Source: Opitutaceae bacterium (GTDB lineage Bacteria; Verrucomicrobiota; Verrucomicrobiia; Opitutales; Opitutaceae). From it: a DNA stretch of 64,000 nucleotides. Positions 42,288-51,842 of this stretch are shown here, one piece after another. The DNA lies in assembly GCA_027482185.1 (NCBI GenBank), contig JAIXWF010000013.1, positions 992,001 to 1,056,000 of the forward strand, read 5' to 3'. Under the pieces are notes generated by a model that was not told the origin of the DNA, made no database searches, and saw only the letters and a list, made by a program, of their open reading frames with translations. Numbering within the stretch: the stretch's first letter is position 1; each line of letters opens with the position of its first letter. A program made the translations under genes and the position numbers.

Positions 42288-43466
42288 TCAGTAGCGCGCG
42301 AGCGACGGATCGATTTCATTCGCCCAGGCGTCGATGCCGCCGGCGATGTTCGTCACGGCGTTGAAGCCCTGGGCGCGGAGGAACTCCGTGACCCGGAGGC
42401 TGCGGGAACCGTGATGGCAAAGGATCAGGAGATGTTTGTCCGTCGGCAACTCGCCCAGGTGCGCGGGGATCTGCCGCATCGGAATCGCTTCTGCGTCCGG
42501 CAGGCGGCAGATCGCGAGCTCGAACGGTTCGCGCACGTCGATGATGGCGGTGGCGTCCGGCCGCGCCTGCCGCAGCGCGTGGGCGGTGCGGACATCGATT
42601 TCGAGGGGATACTCGCCGGCGGGTTCCTCCGCGGTGTCCGGCACGGGCGGGGTGCAGGCCGCGGCGTAGCGTGCGGGGTCGAGCGGACCGCGGGCGGCCC
42701 CGGGGCCGCAGGCCTCGCAGCGGGGCGCGCGCGGCATGGCGAGAGTCTGGAAAGATTGATCGAGCGCGTTGTAGACGAGCAGGCGGCCGCGGAGCGGGTT
42801 GCCGATGCCGGTCGCCAGTTTGATCGCCTCGAGGGCTTGCAGGCTGCCGACGACGCCGCAGAGGGCGCCGAGAACGCCGGCTTCGCCGCAGCCCGGGACA
42901 GAGCCGGGGGCGGGGGCTTCGGGAAACAGGCAGCGGTAGCAGGGTCCGCCGCCGGCCGGATCGAACACGGAAACCTGGCCGTCGAACTTGAACACGCTGC
43001 CGTAGACGAGCGGTTTGCCGGCCCGGCAGGCGGCGTCGTTGTTGAGGTAGCGCGACGAGAAATTGTCGGTGCCGTCGACGATGACGTCGTAGCCCGCGAA
43101 CAGCTCGACGGCGTTGGCCACCGTGACGCCCTCGGGATGGACCACGATGCGGATGAAGGGATTGGTCGCGCGCAGGCGATCGGCGGCGGAGTCGACCTTG
43201 GGCCGGCCGACGGACGCGTTGTCGTGGAGCAATTGCCGCTGGAGATTGTGTTCCTCGACGCGGTCGAAGTCGGCGATGCCGAGCGTGCCGACGCCGGCGG
43301 CGGCGAGGTAGAGGGCGGCGGGACTGCCGAGGCCGCCGGCGCCGACGACGAGGATGCGGGCGGCGGCAAGACGGCGCTGACCCTCGAGGCCGATTTGTCC
43401 GAGCATCAGATGCCGGCTGTAGCGCGCCAGTTCGGCGGGCGAAAGATCGGGCAGCGGCGCGGGCAT
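42288..43466 (-). CDS. MoeB/ThiF-type sulfur-carrier adenylyltransferase fused to rhodanese
   Basis: 392 residues. The E1-like domain adenylates the C-terminal Gly-Gly of a sulfur carrier such as MoaD or ThiS. Motifs are VVGAGGLGSPAALYLAAAG, the ATP-site RQLLHDNASVGRPK, and the zinc cysteine pairs CYRC and CEAC. A C-terminal rhodanese domain carries its persulfide cysteine in LCHHGSRSLRV. This fusion is the usual MoeZ/MOCS3-like form, serving molybdopterin, thiamine or cysteine synthesis. No sulfur-carrier gene is adjacent. It is divergent from ruvX. Confidence 0.92.
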   Translation of the reverse strand: MPAPLPDLSPAELARYSRHLMLGQIGLEGQRRLAAARILVVGAGGLGSPAALYLAAAGVGTLGIADFDRVEEHNLQRQLLHDNASVGRPKVDSAADRLRATNPFIRIVVHPEGVTVANAVELFAGYDVIVDGTDNFSSRYLNNDAACRAGKPLVYGSVFKFDGQVSVFDPAGGGPCYRCLFPEAPAPGSVPGCGEAGVLGALCGVVGSLQALEAIKLATGIGNPLRGRLLVYNALDQSFQTLAMPRAPRCEACGPGAARGPLDPARYAAACTPPVPDTAEEPAGEYPLEIDVRTAHALRQARPDATAIIDVREPFELAICRLPDAEAIPMRQIPAHLGELPTDKHLLILCHHGSRSLRVTEFLRAQGFNAVTNIAGGIDAWANEIDPSLARY

Positions 43467-43542
43467 CGGCGGAAAGAGAGTCGGAAGCGGCGCGGTCGCA
43501 ATTGAAATTGCAGCCGCCGGGCGGCGCGGCGGAAATCGGCGG

Positions 43543-43980
43543 ATGCGTTACCTTGGGATCGACTACGGCGCCCGCCGCATCGGGCTGAGCTACGGCGACG
43601 AACTCGCGGTGGCGACGCCGCTGCCGGCCCTGACGGACGCCGATCCGGAAAAGCGCTGGGCGGCGCTCAAGGCCGTCGCCGCGCAGCGGCGGATCGAGGA
43701 ATTCGTGCTCGGGTATCCGCTGAACATGGACGACAGCGTGGGCTTCAAGGCCAAGGAAGTGGACGCGTTCGCGGCGAAGCTGCGGGTGGAATTCGGGCGG
43801 CCGATCCACCTCGTGGACGAGCGGCTGACGAGCTACGAGGCGGAATCGACGATCGCGAAATCGCGGCGCCGCGACGTGCGTGCGAGCGGGATCATCGATT
43901 CGCGGGCGGCGACGTTGATTCTGCAGGATTTCTTCAACCAGAAGTTCGGCGTGCCGCCGCCCGTCGATGACCTCGGCTGA
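43543..43980 (+). CDS. ruvX: Putative pre-16S rRNA nuclease (YqgF/RuvX)
   Basis: 145 residues, RNase-H-like fold. Key features are LGIDYGARRIGLSYGDE with the first catalytic Asp, the FVLGYPLNMDDS strand, HLVDERLTSYEAE and the C-terminal DSRAATLILQDFF with the last Asp. It is thought to trim 16S rRNA 5' ends. First gene of a run of five same-strand genes with short gaps (ruvX, truA, comF, accD, folC). Confidence 0.92.
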   Translation: MRYLGIDYGARRIGLSYGDELAVATPLPALTDADPEKRWAALKAVAAQRRIEEFVLGYPLNMDDSVGFKAKEVDAFAAKLRVEFGRPIHLVDERLTSYEAESTIAKSRRRDVRASGIIDSRAATLILQDFFNQKFGVPPPVDDLG

Positions 43981-44041
43981 AACGCAATCCGGGGTGAAAA
44001 CGGGCTTGGATTCGCCGGCCGGGCATGGGTCAACGTCGCCC

Positions 44042-44845
44042 ATGGAAACACGACCGCCGGCCGAACCGGGAGCCCGCCGCTGGCGCTGCACCTGCGCGTA
44101 CGACGGCGCGGCCTTTGCCGGCTGGCAAAGCCAGGCCGGCGGGACGGCGATCCAGGATGTGATCGAGGCGCGGTTGGCGCAGATCTTCAAACGGCCGGTG
44201 CGCATCCACGGCAGCGGCCGGACGGATGCGGGCGTGCATGCGAAGGAGCAGGTGTTCCATTTCGACGCCGTCTGGCGCCACGACCCGGCGAAGCTGCTGC
44301 TGGCGTTCCGCACGGGGCTGCCGCCGGCGATCCAGGTGCGGACGGCGCGCGCGGCGCGGCCGGATTTCCACGCGCGCTTCGATGCGACGGGCAAGCGGTA
44401 CGAATACCACGTGCACGTCGGCGATGCGGATCCGTTTACCCGGCCGTACTGCTGGACGATCTTCCGGGAACCGGATCTGGCGGCGATGCGGCAGGCGGCG
44501 CGCATTTTGGTCGGACGGCACGATTTCCGGGCCTTCACGGCGCTGAACGGTCCGGAAAAAGAGGATACGGTGCGCGACCTGCGGCGGCTCGAAGTCTCCC
44601 GGCGCGGCGCGCGGATCAAGCTCACGGCGGAGGCCGACGGCTTTCTGTACAAGATGGTCCGCAGCCTCGCCGGCGTGCTCGTCGCGGTCGGGGAAGGCCG
44701 GCTCACACCCGCGCAGGTGCGCGAGATTCTCGAACGGCGCACGCGCACGGCGCTGGTGCAGACGGCGCCGCCGCAGGGCCTGTTCATGGCGAAGGTGTTT
44801 TACGGCGGGCGCGGGCGGGCGGTAGGCGGGGCCGGTTTGGAGTAG
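44042..44845 (+). CDS. truA: tRNA pseudouridine(38-40) synthase
   Basis: 267 residues from ATG 44042. It forms pseudouridine in the tRNA anticodon arm. The N-terminal CAYDGAAFAGWQSQ and the catalytic Asp in GSGRTDAGVHA are classical, as are KRYEYHVHVGDADPF and FLYKMVRSLAGVLVAVGEGR. Length is normal. The ATG at 44042 removes a Gly/Ser-rich tail that an upstream start would add across the end of ruvX. Confidence 0.96.
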   Translation: METRPPAEPGARRWRCTCAYDGAAFAGWQSQAGGTAIQDVIEARLAQIFKRPVRIHGSGRTDAGVHAKEQVFHFDAVWRHDPAKLLLAFRTGLPPAIQVRTARAARPDFHARFDATGKRYEYHVHVGDADPFTRPYCWTIFREPDLAAMRQAARILVGRHDFRAFTALNGPEKEDTVRDLRRLEVSRRGARIKLTAEADGFLYKMVRSLAGVLVAVGEGRLTPAQVREILERRTRTALVQTAPPQGLFMAKVFYGGRGRAVGGAGLE

Positions 44846-44858
44846 GGAGGCGCCGCCG

Positions 44859-45617
44859 ATGCAAGAGGCGCGGCCGCTGCGGGCTTGGGCCGGGGTGCTG
44901 GCCGACGTCGTGTTTCCTCCCGCCTGCGTGCATTGCGCGGGCTTGGTTGAAACGGAGGCAGGGGAAACGCGGCATCCCTACCGGCATCTGTGCCGGCGTT
45001 GCGCGGGATTGGTCGATTTTGTCCGCGCGCCGCATTGTGCGACCTGCGGGCATCCGTTTTTCGGGACGGGCGAGGGCGGGCGGCAATGCGTGAAGTGCGA
45101 AGGGCTCGATCCGGCTTACGGCGAAGGCCGGACCGCGGTGCTGTTCAAAGGTCCGGTGCGTTCGCTCGTGATCGAGCTGAAGTATCACCGCGGCCTGCAC
45201 GTGTTGGCGGACATGGAGGCGATCTTCCGGCGGGCGGAGCCGGTGCTCGATTTCGTGCGCGGGGGCGTGCTCGTGCCGGTGCCGTTGCACCCGCGGAAGG
45301 CGCGCGAGCGCGAGTACAACCAGGCGGCGTTGCTCGCCGCCGCGCTGGCCCGCGCGGCCGGCGGCGGGACGCGGGTGGAGGCGGTGCTGGTGCGAACGAC
45401 GGACACGCGCACGCAGACGGCGTTCGACCGGCGCACGCGCATGGCCAACCTGAAAAATGCCTTTGCACTCGCTCCGGGCGCGGCCTTTGATCCGGCGCTT
45501 CATTACTTCCTCATCGACGATGTTTTCACCACCGGTTCCACGCTCAACAGCTGCGCCCGCACCCTGCGGCGGGCCGGTGCGCTGAACCTGGACGTCGTCA
45601 CGCTCGGACACGGCTGA
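44859..45617 (+). CDS. ComF-family phosphoribosyltransferase-like protein
   Basis: 252 residues. An N-terminal double zinc ribbon (CVHC, CRRC, CATCG, CVKCEG) leads into a type I phosphoribosyltransferase fold. It contains [22 protein letters not shown] and the PRPP-binding loop [17 protein letters not shown]. In naturally competent bacteria ComF helps DNA uptake, but many holders are not known to be competent. It lies 13 bp after truA and 4 bp before accD, so it is co-transcribed. Confidence 0.92.
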   Translation: MQEARPLRAWAGVLADVVFPPACVHCAGLVETEAGETRHPYRHLCRRCAGLVDFVRAPHCATCGHPFFGTGEGGRQCVKCEGLDPAYGEGRTAVLFKGPVRSLVIELKYHRGLHVLADMEAIFRRAEPVLDFVRGGVLVPVPLHPRKAREREYNQAALLAAALARAAGGGTRVEAVLVRTTDTRTQTAFDRRTRMANLKNAFALAPGAAFDPALHYFLIDDVFTTGSTLNSCARTLRRAGALNLDVVTLGHG

Positions 45618-45621
45618 ACCC

Positions 45622-46488
45622 ATGCATTTCGACAAACCGACCTACACGGTCCGCAAGCTGCGCAAGAAGGATATCCCCAAGGGCCTTTACACGAAGGATC
45701 CGGTCAGCGGGGAGATCATTTTCAACAAGGAGGTCGAGGACAACCAGATGGTCGTGCCGAAGAGCGGCCACCATTTCCCGATCGGGGCGCGGGCGCGGAT
45801 CGCGAAGCTGTTCGACGAAGGCACCTTCAAGGAACTCAACGCCGACGTGCGCTCGAGCGACCCGCTGAAGTTCGTCGACTCGCAGCCCTATCCGGACCGC
45901 ATCAAGCGTTACGAGAAAGACAGCGGCCTGCCCGAGGCGGTGATCACCGGCACGGGCGAGATCCTCGGGCTCGAGGTTTCGGTCGCGGTGATGGATTTCC
46001 GGTTTTGCGGCGGCGCGATGGGCGCGGCGGCCGGCGAGAAGATCACCCGCGCGATCGAGACGGCGGTGAAGCGGAAGATCCCGTGCATCATTTTCAGCGC
46101 CTCCGGCGGCGCGCGCATGCAGGAAGGCATCTATTCCCTCATGCAGATGGCCAAGACGAGCGCGGCCCTCGGGCGCCTCGCGGAGGCCAAGCTGCCGTTC
46201 ATTTCGGTGCTGACGCATCCGACCATGGGCGGCGTGACGGCGAGCTTTGCGACGTTGGGCGATGTGATCATCGCCGAGCCGGGTGCGCTGATCGGTTTCG
46301 CCGGCGCGCGCGTGATCAAGGACACGACGAAGCAGACCCTGCCGGCGGGATTCCAGACCGCGGAGTTCCTGTTGAAGCACGGCCTGATCGACCAGATTGT
46401 GAGCCGCCTCGAGCTGCGGGAGCGGTTGCACGAATTGCTTTCCGCGCTGCACCTGCGGCGCCAGCCGAAGGCGTCCGCCGCGGGCTGA
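45622..46488 (+). CDS. accD: Acetyl-CoA carboxylase carboxyltransferase beta subunit, zinc-site cysteines missing
   Basis: 288 residues. With AccA it moves carboxyl from biotin to acetyl-CoA, making malonyl-CoA for fatty-acid synthesis. The carboxyltransferase core is intact ([73 protein letters not shown]). The usual N-terminal four-Cys zinc ribbon is altered. Residues 26-29 read DPVS where CPxC is expected, and 45-48 read VPKS where CPKC is expected, although the flanking GEIIF and GHHF are kept. A zinc-free version is implied. ComF and FolC flank it in the same run. Confidence 0.94.
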   Translation: MHFDKPTYTVRKLRKKDIPKGLYTKDPVSGEIIFNKEVEDNQMVVPKSGHHFPIGARARIAKLFDEGTFKELNADVRSSDPLKFVDSQPYPDRIKRYEKDSGLPEAVITGTGEILGLEVSVAVMDFRFCGGAMGAAAGEKITRAIETAVKRKIPCIIFSASGGARMQEGIYSLMQMAKTSAALGRLAEAKLPFISVLTHPTMGGVTASFATLGDVIIAEPGALIGFAGARVIKDTTKQTLPAGFQTAEFLLKHGLIDQIVSRLELRERLHELLSALHLRRQPKASAAG

Positions 46489-46513
46489 CCCGCGGGGATT
46501 TGCGCCGCACCCC

Positions 46514-47788
46514 ATGGGTTTACCGGCCGACTACGCGGCGGCGGCCGAGTGGCTGTTCGCGCAGCGTCCCCATGGGACGAAGTACGGGATCGACCGCATG
46601 CGCGTGCTGGCGGCCGCGCTCGGCCATCCGGAGCGCGCCGTGCCCTGCCTCCACGTCGCGGGGACGAACGGCAAGGGCTCGGTCTCGGCGATGCTCGACG
46701 CGATTCTGCATGCCGCGGGTTGGCGCACGGGCCTGTACACGTCGCCGCACCTCGTGCACCTGGGCGAACGCGTGCAGGTGGGCCGCACGAGCCTGAGCGA
46801 GACGGAACTACTCGGCTACCTGCGCGAATTGCAGCCCGTGGCCGAGCGGCTCGGCGCGGCGCTGCCGGACGACCGGCCGAGTTTCTTCGAATACCTGACG
46901 GCGATGGCCCTGCTGCACTTTGCACGGCAACGCTGCGATATCGCGACGATCGAGGTCGGGCTCGGCGGCCGGCTTGACGCCACGAACATCGTCCAACCCG
47001 AGGTCGCGGTGATCACCTCGATCGCGATGGACCATTGCGAAATTCTCGGGGACACGATCGAGGCCATCGCCGGCGAGAAGGCGGGCATCATCAAACCCGG
47101 GGTGCCGGTGATTTTGGGCCGCGTGCCGCCCGCCGCCGGGATCCGGATCCGGCAGATTGCCGCGGAGCGCGGCGCGCCGCTCGTGAGCGTGCAGGAAATC
47201 TTCGGCGACGATTTGGCCAACTACCCGGAGACCAATCTCGAGGGCGACTACCAGCGTTGGAATGCGGCGACGGCGACGCTGGCCGCGCGCGCGCTGGCGC
47301 CGCGCTGGCGCATCACTCCGGCGGTGATCGCGGACGGCCTGGCTCACGTCGATTGGCCCGGACGGTGGCAGCGCGTGCGCGTCGGGGGCCGGCCGATGAT
47401 TCTGGATGCCTCCCACAACCCCGAAGGCGCCCAGGTGCTCGACGCCAATCTGCGGAAGGTGAAGACGGCCACGGGCCGCGCGCCCATCGTGATCACCGGC
47501 GTGCTGGGCGAGGCGCGCGCGCGGCCGCTGCTCGAAGCCATCGCTCGGCATGCCGCGGAGATCCATTTTGTCGTGCCGCAGCAGCCGCGCGCCTGCTCGT
47601 GGGCGCAGCTCGAGGCGCTGTTGCCCGCGGACTACCGCGGCCGGGTGCACCGGAGCAACGTCGCGACGCTGTTCCCGGCGGCCGATCGGTGCGCGGTCGG
47701 CGGGGCGGACGACACCGTCGTGGTCACGGGTTCAATCTACCTGCTCGGCGAAGTCATGACCAAGCTCGGCCCGGTGCATCCGGGGTGA
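46514..47788 (+). CDS. folC: Bifunctional folylpolyglutamate / dihydrofolate synthase
   Basis: 424 residues. It adds glutamate to folates with ATP. The P-loop AGTNGKGSVSAMLDAIL, the folate-binding SPHLVHLGERV, the Mg2+ region IEVGLGGRLDATN, MDHCEILGDT and the carbamylated-lysine region GEKAGIIKPGVP are all present. The C-terminal ligase domain has LDASHNPEGA. The accD-folC order is seen in many bacteria. A 7-bp repeat tract follows the stop. Confidence 0.95.
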   Translation: MGLPADYAAAAEWLFAQRPHGTKYGIDRMRVLAAALGHPERAVPCLHVAGTNGKGSVSAMLDAILHAAGWRTGLYTSPHLVHLGERVQVGRTSLSETELLGYLRELQPVAERLGAALPDDRPSFFEYLTAMALLHFARQRCDIATIEVGLGGRLDATNIVQPEVAVITSIAMDHCEILGDTIEAIAGEKAGIIKPGVPVILGRVPPAAGIRIRQIAAERGAPLVSVQEIFGDDLANYPETNLEGDYQRWNAATATLAARALAPRWRITPAVIADGLAHVDWPGRWQRVRVGGRPMILDASHNPEGAQVLDANLRKVKTATGRAPIVITGVLGEARARPLLEAIARHAAEIHFVVPQQPRACSWAQLEALLPADYRGRVHRSNVATLFPAADRCAVGGADDTVVVTGSIYLLGEVMTKLGPVHPG

Positions 47789-47803
47789 GGCGGGATCGGG
47801 CAG

Positions 47804-47834
47804 TTTAGAGTTGAGAGTTGAGAGCTGAGAGTTG
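47804..47834. repeat. 7-bp tandem repeat tract (4 units)
   Basis: The units are TTTAGAG, TTGAGAG, TTGAGAG and CTGAGAG, plus a partial copy. The tract is between the convergent folC and ThuA-ankyrin genes. No inverted partner was found in the gap. Confidence 0.75.
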
Positions 47835-47890
47835 CGTGACCGGCCGGCCCGACTGAGGGCGGTCCGCGCGCGGCTGCGACGACGTCAGGG

Positions 47891-49300
47891 CTATTTGGCC
47901 GGCGTAATCGGTTCCAGAATACGCACCGCGGCTTCGTTCTTATATTCGCGGGCGATGTCGAGGGCGGTGACGCCGAGCTTGGAAACGATGCCCGGGTCGA
48001 CGCGCTGGGCGAGAATCAACCGGATCAATTCCTCGCCGCCGCTGGCCGCGGCTTCGTGCAACGCGGTGCCGCCGCGTTCGCTCAACGTCGACGCATTGGC
48101 GCCGCCCTTGATAAGGGCCTGGGCGACGGCGAGCCGGTCCTTCGCTGCGGCGTGGTGCAACGGCGTCCAGCCCATGCGGTCGCGTTCGTTGGGTTTGGCG
48201 CCGCGGGCCAGCAGGGTGGCGACGAGGTCGGCGTTGTTGCGCTCGACGGTGAGGTGCAACGGCGTGCGCTGGCTGCGGTCGGGGGCGTTCACATCGGCGC
48301 CGGCGGAAAGGAGAAACGCCGCGATTTCGGCGCGGTTGCGCAGAATCGCCTGGTGCAGCGGCGCCATGGCGGCGTCGCGCGCACCGTTGACCCGCGCGGG
48401 TTCCGTCTGGAGGTGCAGTTTCACGTCGGCCAGATCGCCGCGCGCGATGGCCTCGTCGAGCGTGGGATAGCGGGGAGACGGCTTGACCTCGGACTTCACG
48501 CCGCCGGCGGGCACGTCGAGGCCGGCGGTCCAGACGAGGCCGTTGAGCACGAAGGTGCGGAACGCGGCGTCGCTCCAGTTGCGATGGTAGTGGCCGCCGG
48601 TGAAGCCGAACGTGCGGGCGCCGCCGCCTTCGTAAACCCAGCCAAGAACCTGCGGCGTGCCTTGGGCAAGCGCGGCGCGGACGGCGGGATTGCCGGAACG
48701 GGGGCCGTCCTGGCCGAGGGTCGACGCCGACGGCACGGCCTGCAGCAGGGGCACGATGCCGGGTTTGAAACGCAGGTGGTAATACCATTCGTCGTCGAGG
48801 GCGATGGGGCCGACGCCCCGCGTGACGGCGTGGGCGGCGAGGGTGGCGTTTTCCAGTTTCCAGACGGGGTTAACGGACCAATCGACCTCGAAGCGGCCGC
48901 CGATCGCCTCGAGCAAAAAGTCCGACAGCGGGCCCTGGCTCGGCTCGAGCGCGAAATGAAGGACGGCGAGACCTTTGCCGGCACGCACATGGCGGCGCAG
49001 GGTCTCTTCGCGGCCGCGTGCGACGTGGCGGTCGAGTCCGTCGGAATAAAGCACGACGGCGGCGGCCGCGGCGAACGCGGCGTCGTCGGGCCAGCCAAGG
49101 CTGACGTCGGCCTTGAGCGGGAGACCGCTGGCGTTGAGGGCGGCGGCGAGGAGGGCGGCGCCGTCGGGAAAACGGTGTTCGCCCGGACCGTGGCTCGGAT
49201 CGCCGGCGATGAACAAAATGGCCGGGGCGGCGGGGGCGGAGGACCAGAGGGCGGCGAGCAGAAGCAGCGGCGCGAGCAGGCGCCGGCGAAGGGGTGTCAT
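47891..49300 (-). CDS. Secreted ThuA-like domain fused to ankyrin repeats
   Basis: 469 residues from ATG 49300. After a signal peptide (LLAPLLLLAALWSSAPA) residues about 25-270 form a ThuA-like class I amidotransferase-type fold. It shows FIAGDPSHGPGEHRF, AGKGLAVLHFALEPSQG, LDDEWYYHLRF and GFTGGHYHRNWSDAAFRTFV. Four to five ankyrin repeats follow (AAMAPLHQAILRN, QRTPLHLTVERN, GWTPLHHAAAKD, GGTALHEAAASG). ThuA domains in this phylum often go with sugar or heme-protein clusters. It is divergent from the DUF1592 operon, whose third gene also has ankyrin repeats, which suggests one joint system. Confidence 0.9.
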   Translation of the reverse strand: MTPLRRRLLAPLLLLAALWSSAPAAPAILFIAGDPSHGPGEHRFPDGAALLAAALNASGLPLKADVSLGWPDDAAFAAAAAVVLYSDGLDRHVARGREETLRRHVRAGKGLAVLHFALEPSQGPLSDFLLEAIGGRFEVDWSVNPVWKLENATLAAHAVTRGVGPIALDDEWYYHLRFKPGIVPLLQAVPSASTLGQDGPRSGNPAVRAALAQGTPQVLGWVYEGGGARTFGFTGGHYHRNWSDAAFRTFVLNGLVWTAGLDVPAGGVKSEVKPSPRYPTLDEAIARGDLADVKLHLQTEPARVNGARDAAMAPLHQAILRNRAEIAAFLLSAGADVNAPDRSQRTPLHLTVERNNADLVATLLARGAKPNERDRMGWTPLHHAAAKDRLAVAQALIKGGANASTLSERGGTALHEAAASGGEELIRLILAQRVDPGIVSKLGVTALDIAREYKNEAAVRILEPITPAK

Positions 49301-49445
49301 GCTGCGGAAGCAACGGAAGCGGGCGGAACGCGTCAAATGCGAAGGCCATGCGCGCGGGTTTTGCTTTGCGCCGCGGAAACAAAGCCGCACGGTTCCGGCG
49401 ACCCCGCCGCCGGTGACGAAGTCGCCGGCGATTCCCCCGCACCCC

Positions 49446-51842
49446 ATGTTCTTGCTCCTTCGGGAACGCGTTTTGCCGCCCCGGTTTCGCCCTGTCGGGC
49501 GGAAACGGCGCGGCGTCTTTGCGGCAATCGTGGTTGCCGCCTCGGGCGGAGCGTTGGGGGCCGCCGAACCTGCGGGCCTGGCCGGATTGGTCCGGCAGTA
49601 TTGCCTCGAATGTCACGACGACGGCATCCGCAAGGGCGGCGTGAGCTTCGAGTCGCTGGCGACCTTCGAGCCCGCCGCGAATCCAGATTTTTGGGAAAAA
49701 GTCGCGCGCAAACTCGAGCACCGGCAAATGCCGCCGCTCGGCGAGCCGCGGCCGGGCGAATCGGTTTACCGCAATTCCGTGACGCAGCTGCACGCCGCGC
49801 TGGACCGCGCGGCGCAGGCTAAACCGGATCCGGGCCGCACGGAGACATTCCGCCGGCTCAACCGCACCGAGTATCAGAACGCGATTCGCGACCTGCTCGA
49901 TTTGCAGATCGACGCGGCGGCGCTGTTGCCGGCGGACGACGCGAGCCACGGCTTCGACAATGTCACGGTGGGCAACCTCTCGCCGACGCTGCTCGACCGC
50001 TACGTCTCGGCGGCGGAGAAAATCAGCCGGCTTGCGCTGGGCACGCCGCGGCGCACGCCGGGCGGCGACACCGTGCGGCTCCGGCCGGATCTGACGCAGG
50101 AATCGCATTTGGCGGGTTTGCCCCCGGGCACGCGCGGCGGCGCGGTCGTGCCGTATTCGTTTCCTCGGGACGGCGAGTACGAGATCCAGATCCGGCTCGC
50201 GCGCGACCGCAACGAGCTCGTCGAAGGCCTGCGCCGGCCGCACGACGTCGAGATTTTGCTGAACCGGGCCCCGGTCGCGACGTTCACGGTCAAACCGCCG
50301 GAGAAGGGACAGGGGCACGACGGCGTCGACGCCCACCTCAAGGCGCGGATCACGGTGCAGGCGGGCCCGCAGCCACTCGCGGTGACCTTCCCGCAGAATT
50401 CGGCGAGCCTGCTCGAGACGGAGCGGCAGCCGTTTCTTGCGCACTACAACATGCACCGCCACCCGCGCATCACGCCGGCGGTTTACCAGATCTCGATCGT
50501 CGGCCCGCTCGCGGGCGGCGCGGCGGGCGATACGCCGAGCCGCCGGAGGATTTTCGCGCCGGTGCCGGATGCCGCGGCGTTGGCAAATGCCGCCGCGGAA
50601 GAGCGGGCGGCGGAGAAGATCTTGGGCGCGCTGATGCGGCGCGCGTACCGCCGGCCAGTGACGGCGGCAGACCTGGAGCGGCCGTTGGCGTTTTTCCGGA
50701 CCGGACGCGCGGAGGGCGGTTTCGAGTCAGGAATCGAGCATGCGTTGACGGCGGTGCTGGTGAGCCCGCGGTTCCTGTTTCGCATCGAGGAAGATCCGGC
50801 CGGGGCGGCGCCGGGATCCGTGTACCGACTCGATCCGTTCACGTTGGCGTCGCGGCTTTCGTTTTTCCTATGGAGCAGCATTCCCGACGACGCGCTTTTG
50901 GAAGCGGCGGAAACGGGCGCGCTGCTGCGGCCCGACGTGCGGGCCGCGCAGGTGCGGCGGATGCTAGCCGATCCGAAGGCGCGCAGCCTCGTGACGAACT
51001 TCGCCTCGCAGTGGCTGCACCTGCGGAATCTCGATTCCCTCACGCCCGATCTGCGGTTGTTTCCCGATTTCGACGACAACCTGCGCCAGGCGATGCGGCA
51101 GGAAACGGAGCTCTTTGTCGAAAGCGTGATCCGCGAGAACCGCACCGTGGGCGAATTGCTCACCGCGAATTACACCTTCCTGAACGAGCGCCTCGCGAAG
51201 CACTACGGCATCCCGCACATCTACGGCAGCCGGTTCCGCCGCGTCGATCTTGGGCCGGAACGGCAACGCGGCGGCCTGCTGCGCCACGGCAGCATTCTTG
51301 CAGTCACGTCGTATGCGACACGTACCTCGCCCGTGATCCGCGGGCATTGGATTTTGGCCAACCTCGTCGGCTCGCCGCCGCCGCCGCCGCCCCCGAATGT
51401 CCCGTCGCTCGACAACGCCAAGGTCTCGGAAACGCTGCCGATCCGAGAACGCCTCGCCGCGCACCGCGAGAATCCGTCCTGCGCCAGTTGCCACAACGTC
51501 ATGGACCCCGTCGGCTTCGCGCTGGAGAACTTCGACGCCGTCGGCCGCTGGCGCGCGACGGAGGACGGACGGCAGGTCGATGTCTCCGGCGGTTTGCCCG
51601 ACGGCACGAAAGTCGCCGGCGTGGCGGCCCTCGAGCGCGGCCTCGCCGGGCGGCCCGAATTGCTCGCGGGCACGCTGGCGGAAAAGTTGCTCACGTTCGC
51701 GCTCGGCCGCGGCGTGGCCCCGGCCGACGGACCGGCGATCCGCGGCATCGTGCGACGCGCGGCCGCGGACGATTACCGTTTCGCCGGTCTCATTCTCGGT
51801 ATTGTCGAAAGTCCCACCTTCCTCACGAGGAAAGCCCCATGA
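49446..51842 (+). CDS. Planctomycete-type cytochrome c protein (DUF1592 family)
   Basis: 798 residues, exported. It begins with a signal peptide and a heme-binding site CLECH in the PSCyt1-like start (LVRQYCLECHDDGIRKGGV). The usual module order follows: DUF1587 (TFRRLNRTEYQNAIRDLLDL), DUF1595 (RRAYRRPVT), DUF1592 (SPRFLFRIEEDP, LASRLSFFLWSSIPDDALL), DUF1588 (RRGGLL-like RQRGGLLRHGSIL, TSPVIRGHWIL) with a second CxxCH site CASCHNVMDP, and DUF1585 (LAEKLLTFALGRGV). Function is unproven; electron transfer linked to secreted catabolic enzymes is the usual guess. The stop overlaps the next ATG. Confidence 0.94.
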   Translation: MFLLLRERVLPPRFRPVGRKRRGVFAAIVVAASGGALGAAEPAGLAGLVRQYCLECHDDGIRKGGVSFESLATFEPAANPDFWEKVARKLEHRQMPPLGEPRPGESVYRNSVTQLHAALDRAAQAKPDPGRTETFRRLNRTEYQNAIRDLLDLQIDAAALLPADDASHGFDNVTVGNLSPTLLDRYVSAAEKISRLALGTPRRTPGGDTVRLRPDLTQESHLAGLPPGTRGGAVVPYSFPRDGEYEIQIRLARDRNELVEGLRRPHDVEILLNRAPVATFTVKPPEKGQGHDGVDAHLKARITVQAGPQPLAVTFPQNSASLLETERQPFLAHYNMHRHPRITPAVYQISIVGPLAGGAAGDTPSRRRIFAPVPDAAALANAAAEERAAEKILGALMRRAYRRPVTAADLERPLAFFRTGRAEGGFESGIEHALTAVLVSPRFLFRIEEDPAGAAPGSVYRLDPFTLASRLSFFLWSSIPDDALLEAAETGALLRPDVRAAQVRRMLADPKARSLVTNFASQWLHLRNLDSLTPDLRLFPDFDDNLRQAMRQETELFVESVIRENRTVGELLTANYTFLNERLAKHYGIPHIYGSRFRRVDLGPERQRGGLLRHGSILAVTSYATRTSPVIRGHWILANLVGSPPPPPPPNVPSLDNAKVSETLPIRERLAAHRENPSCASCHNVMDPVGFALENFDAVGRWRATEDGRQVDVSGGLPDGTKVAGVAALERGLAGRPELLAGTLAEKLLTFALGRGVAPADGPAIRGIVRRAAADDYRFAGLILGIVESPTFLTRKAP

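Noticed and set aside
45622-46488. accD as a pseudogene because its zinc cysteines are absent
   Set aside because: The rest of the protein is full length with all carboxyltransferase motifs and sits in an intact gene run, so loss of the zinc site only is more likely.
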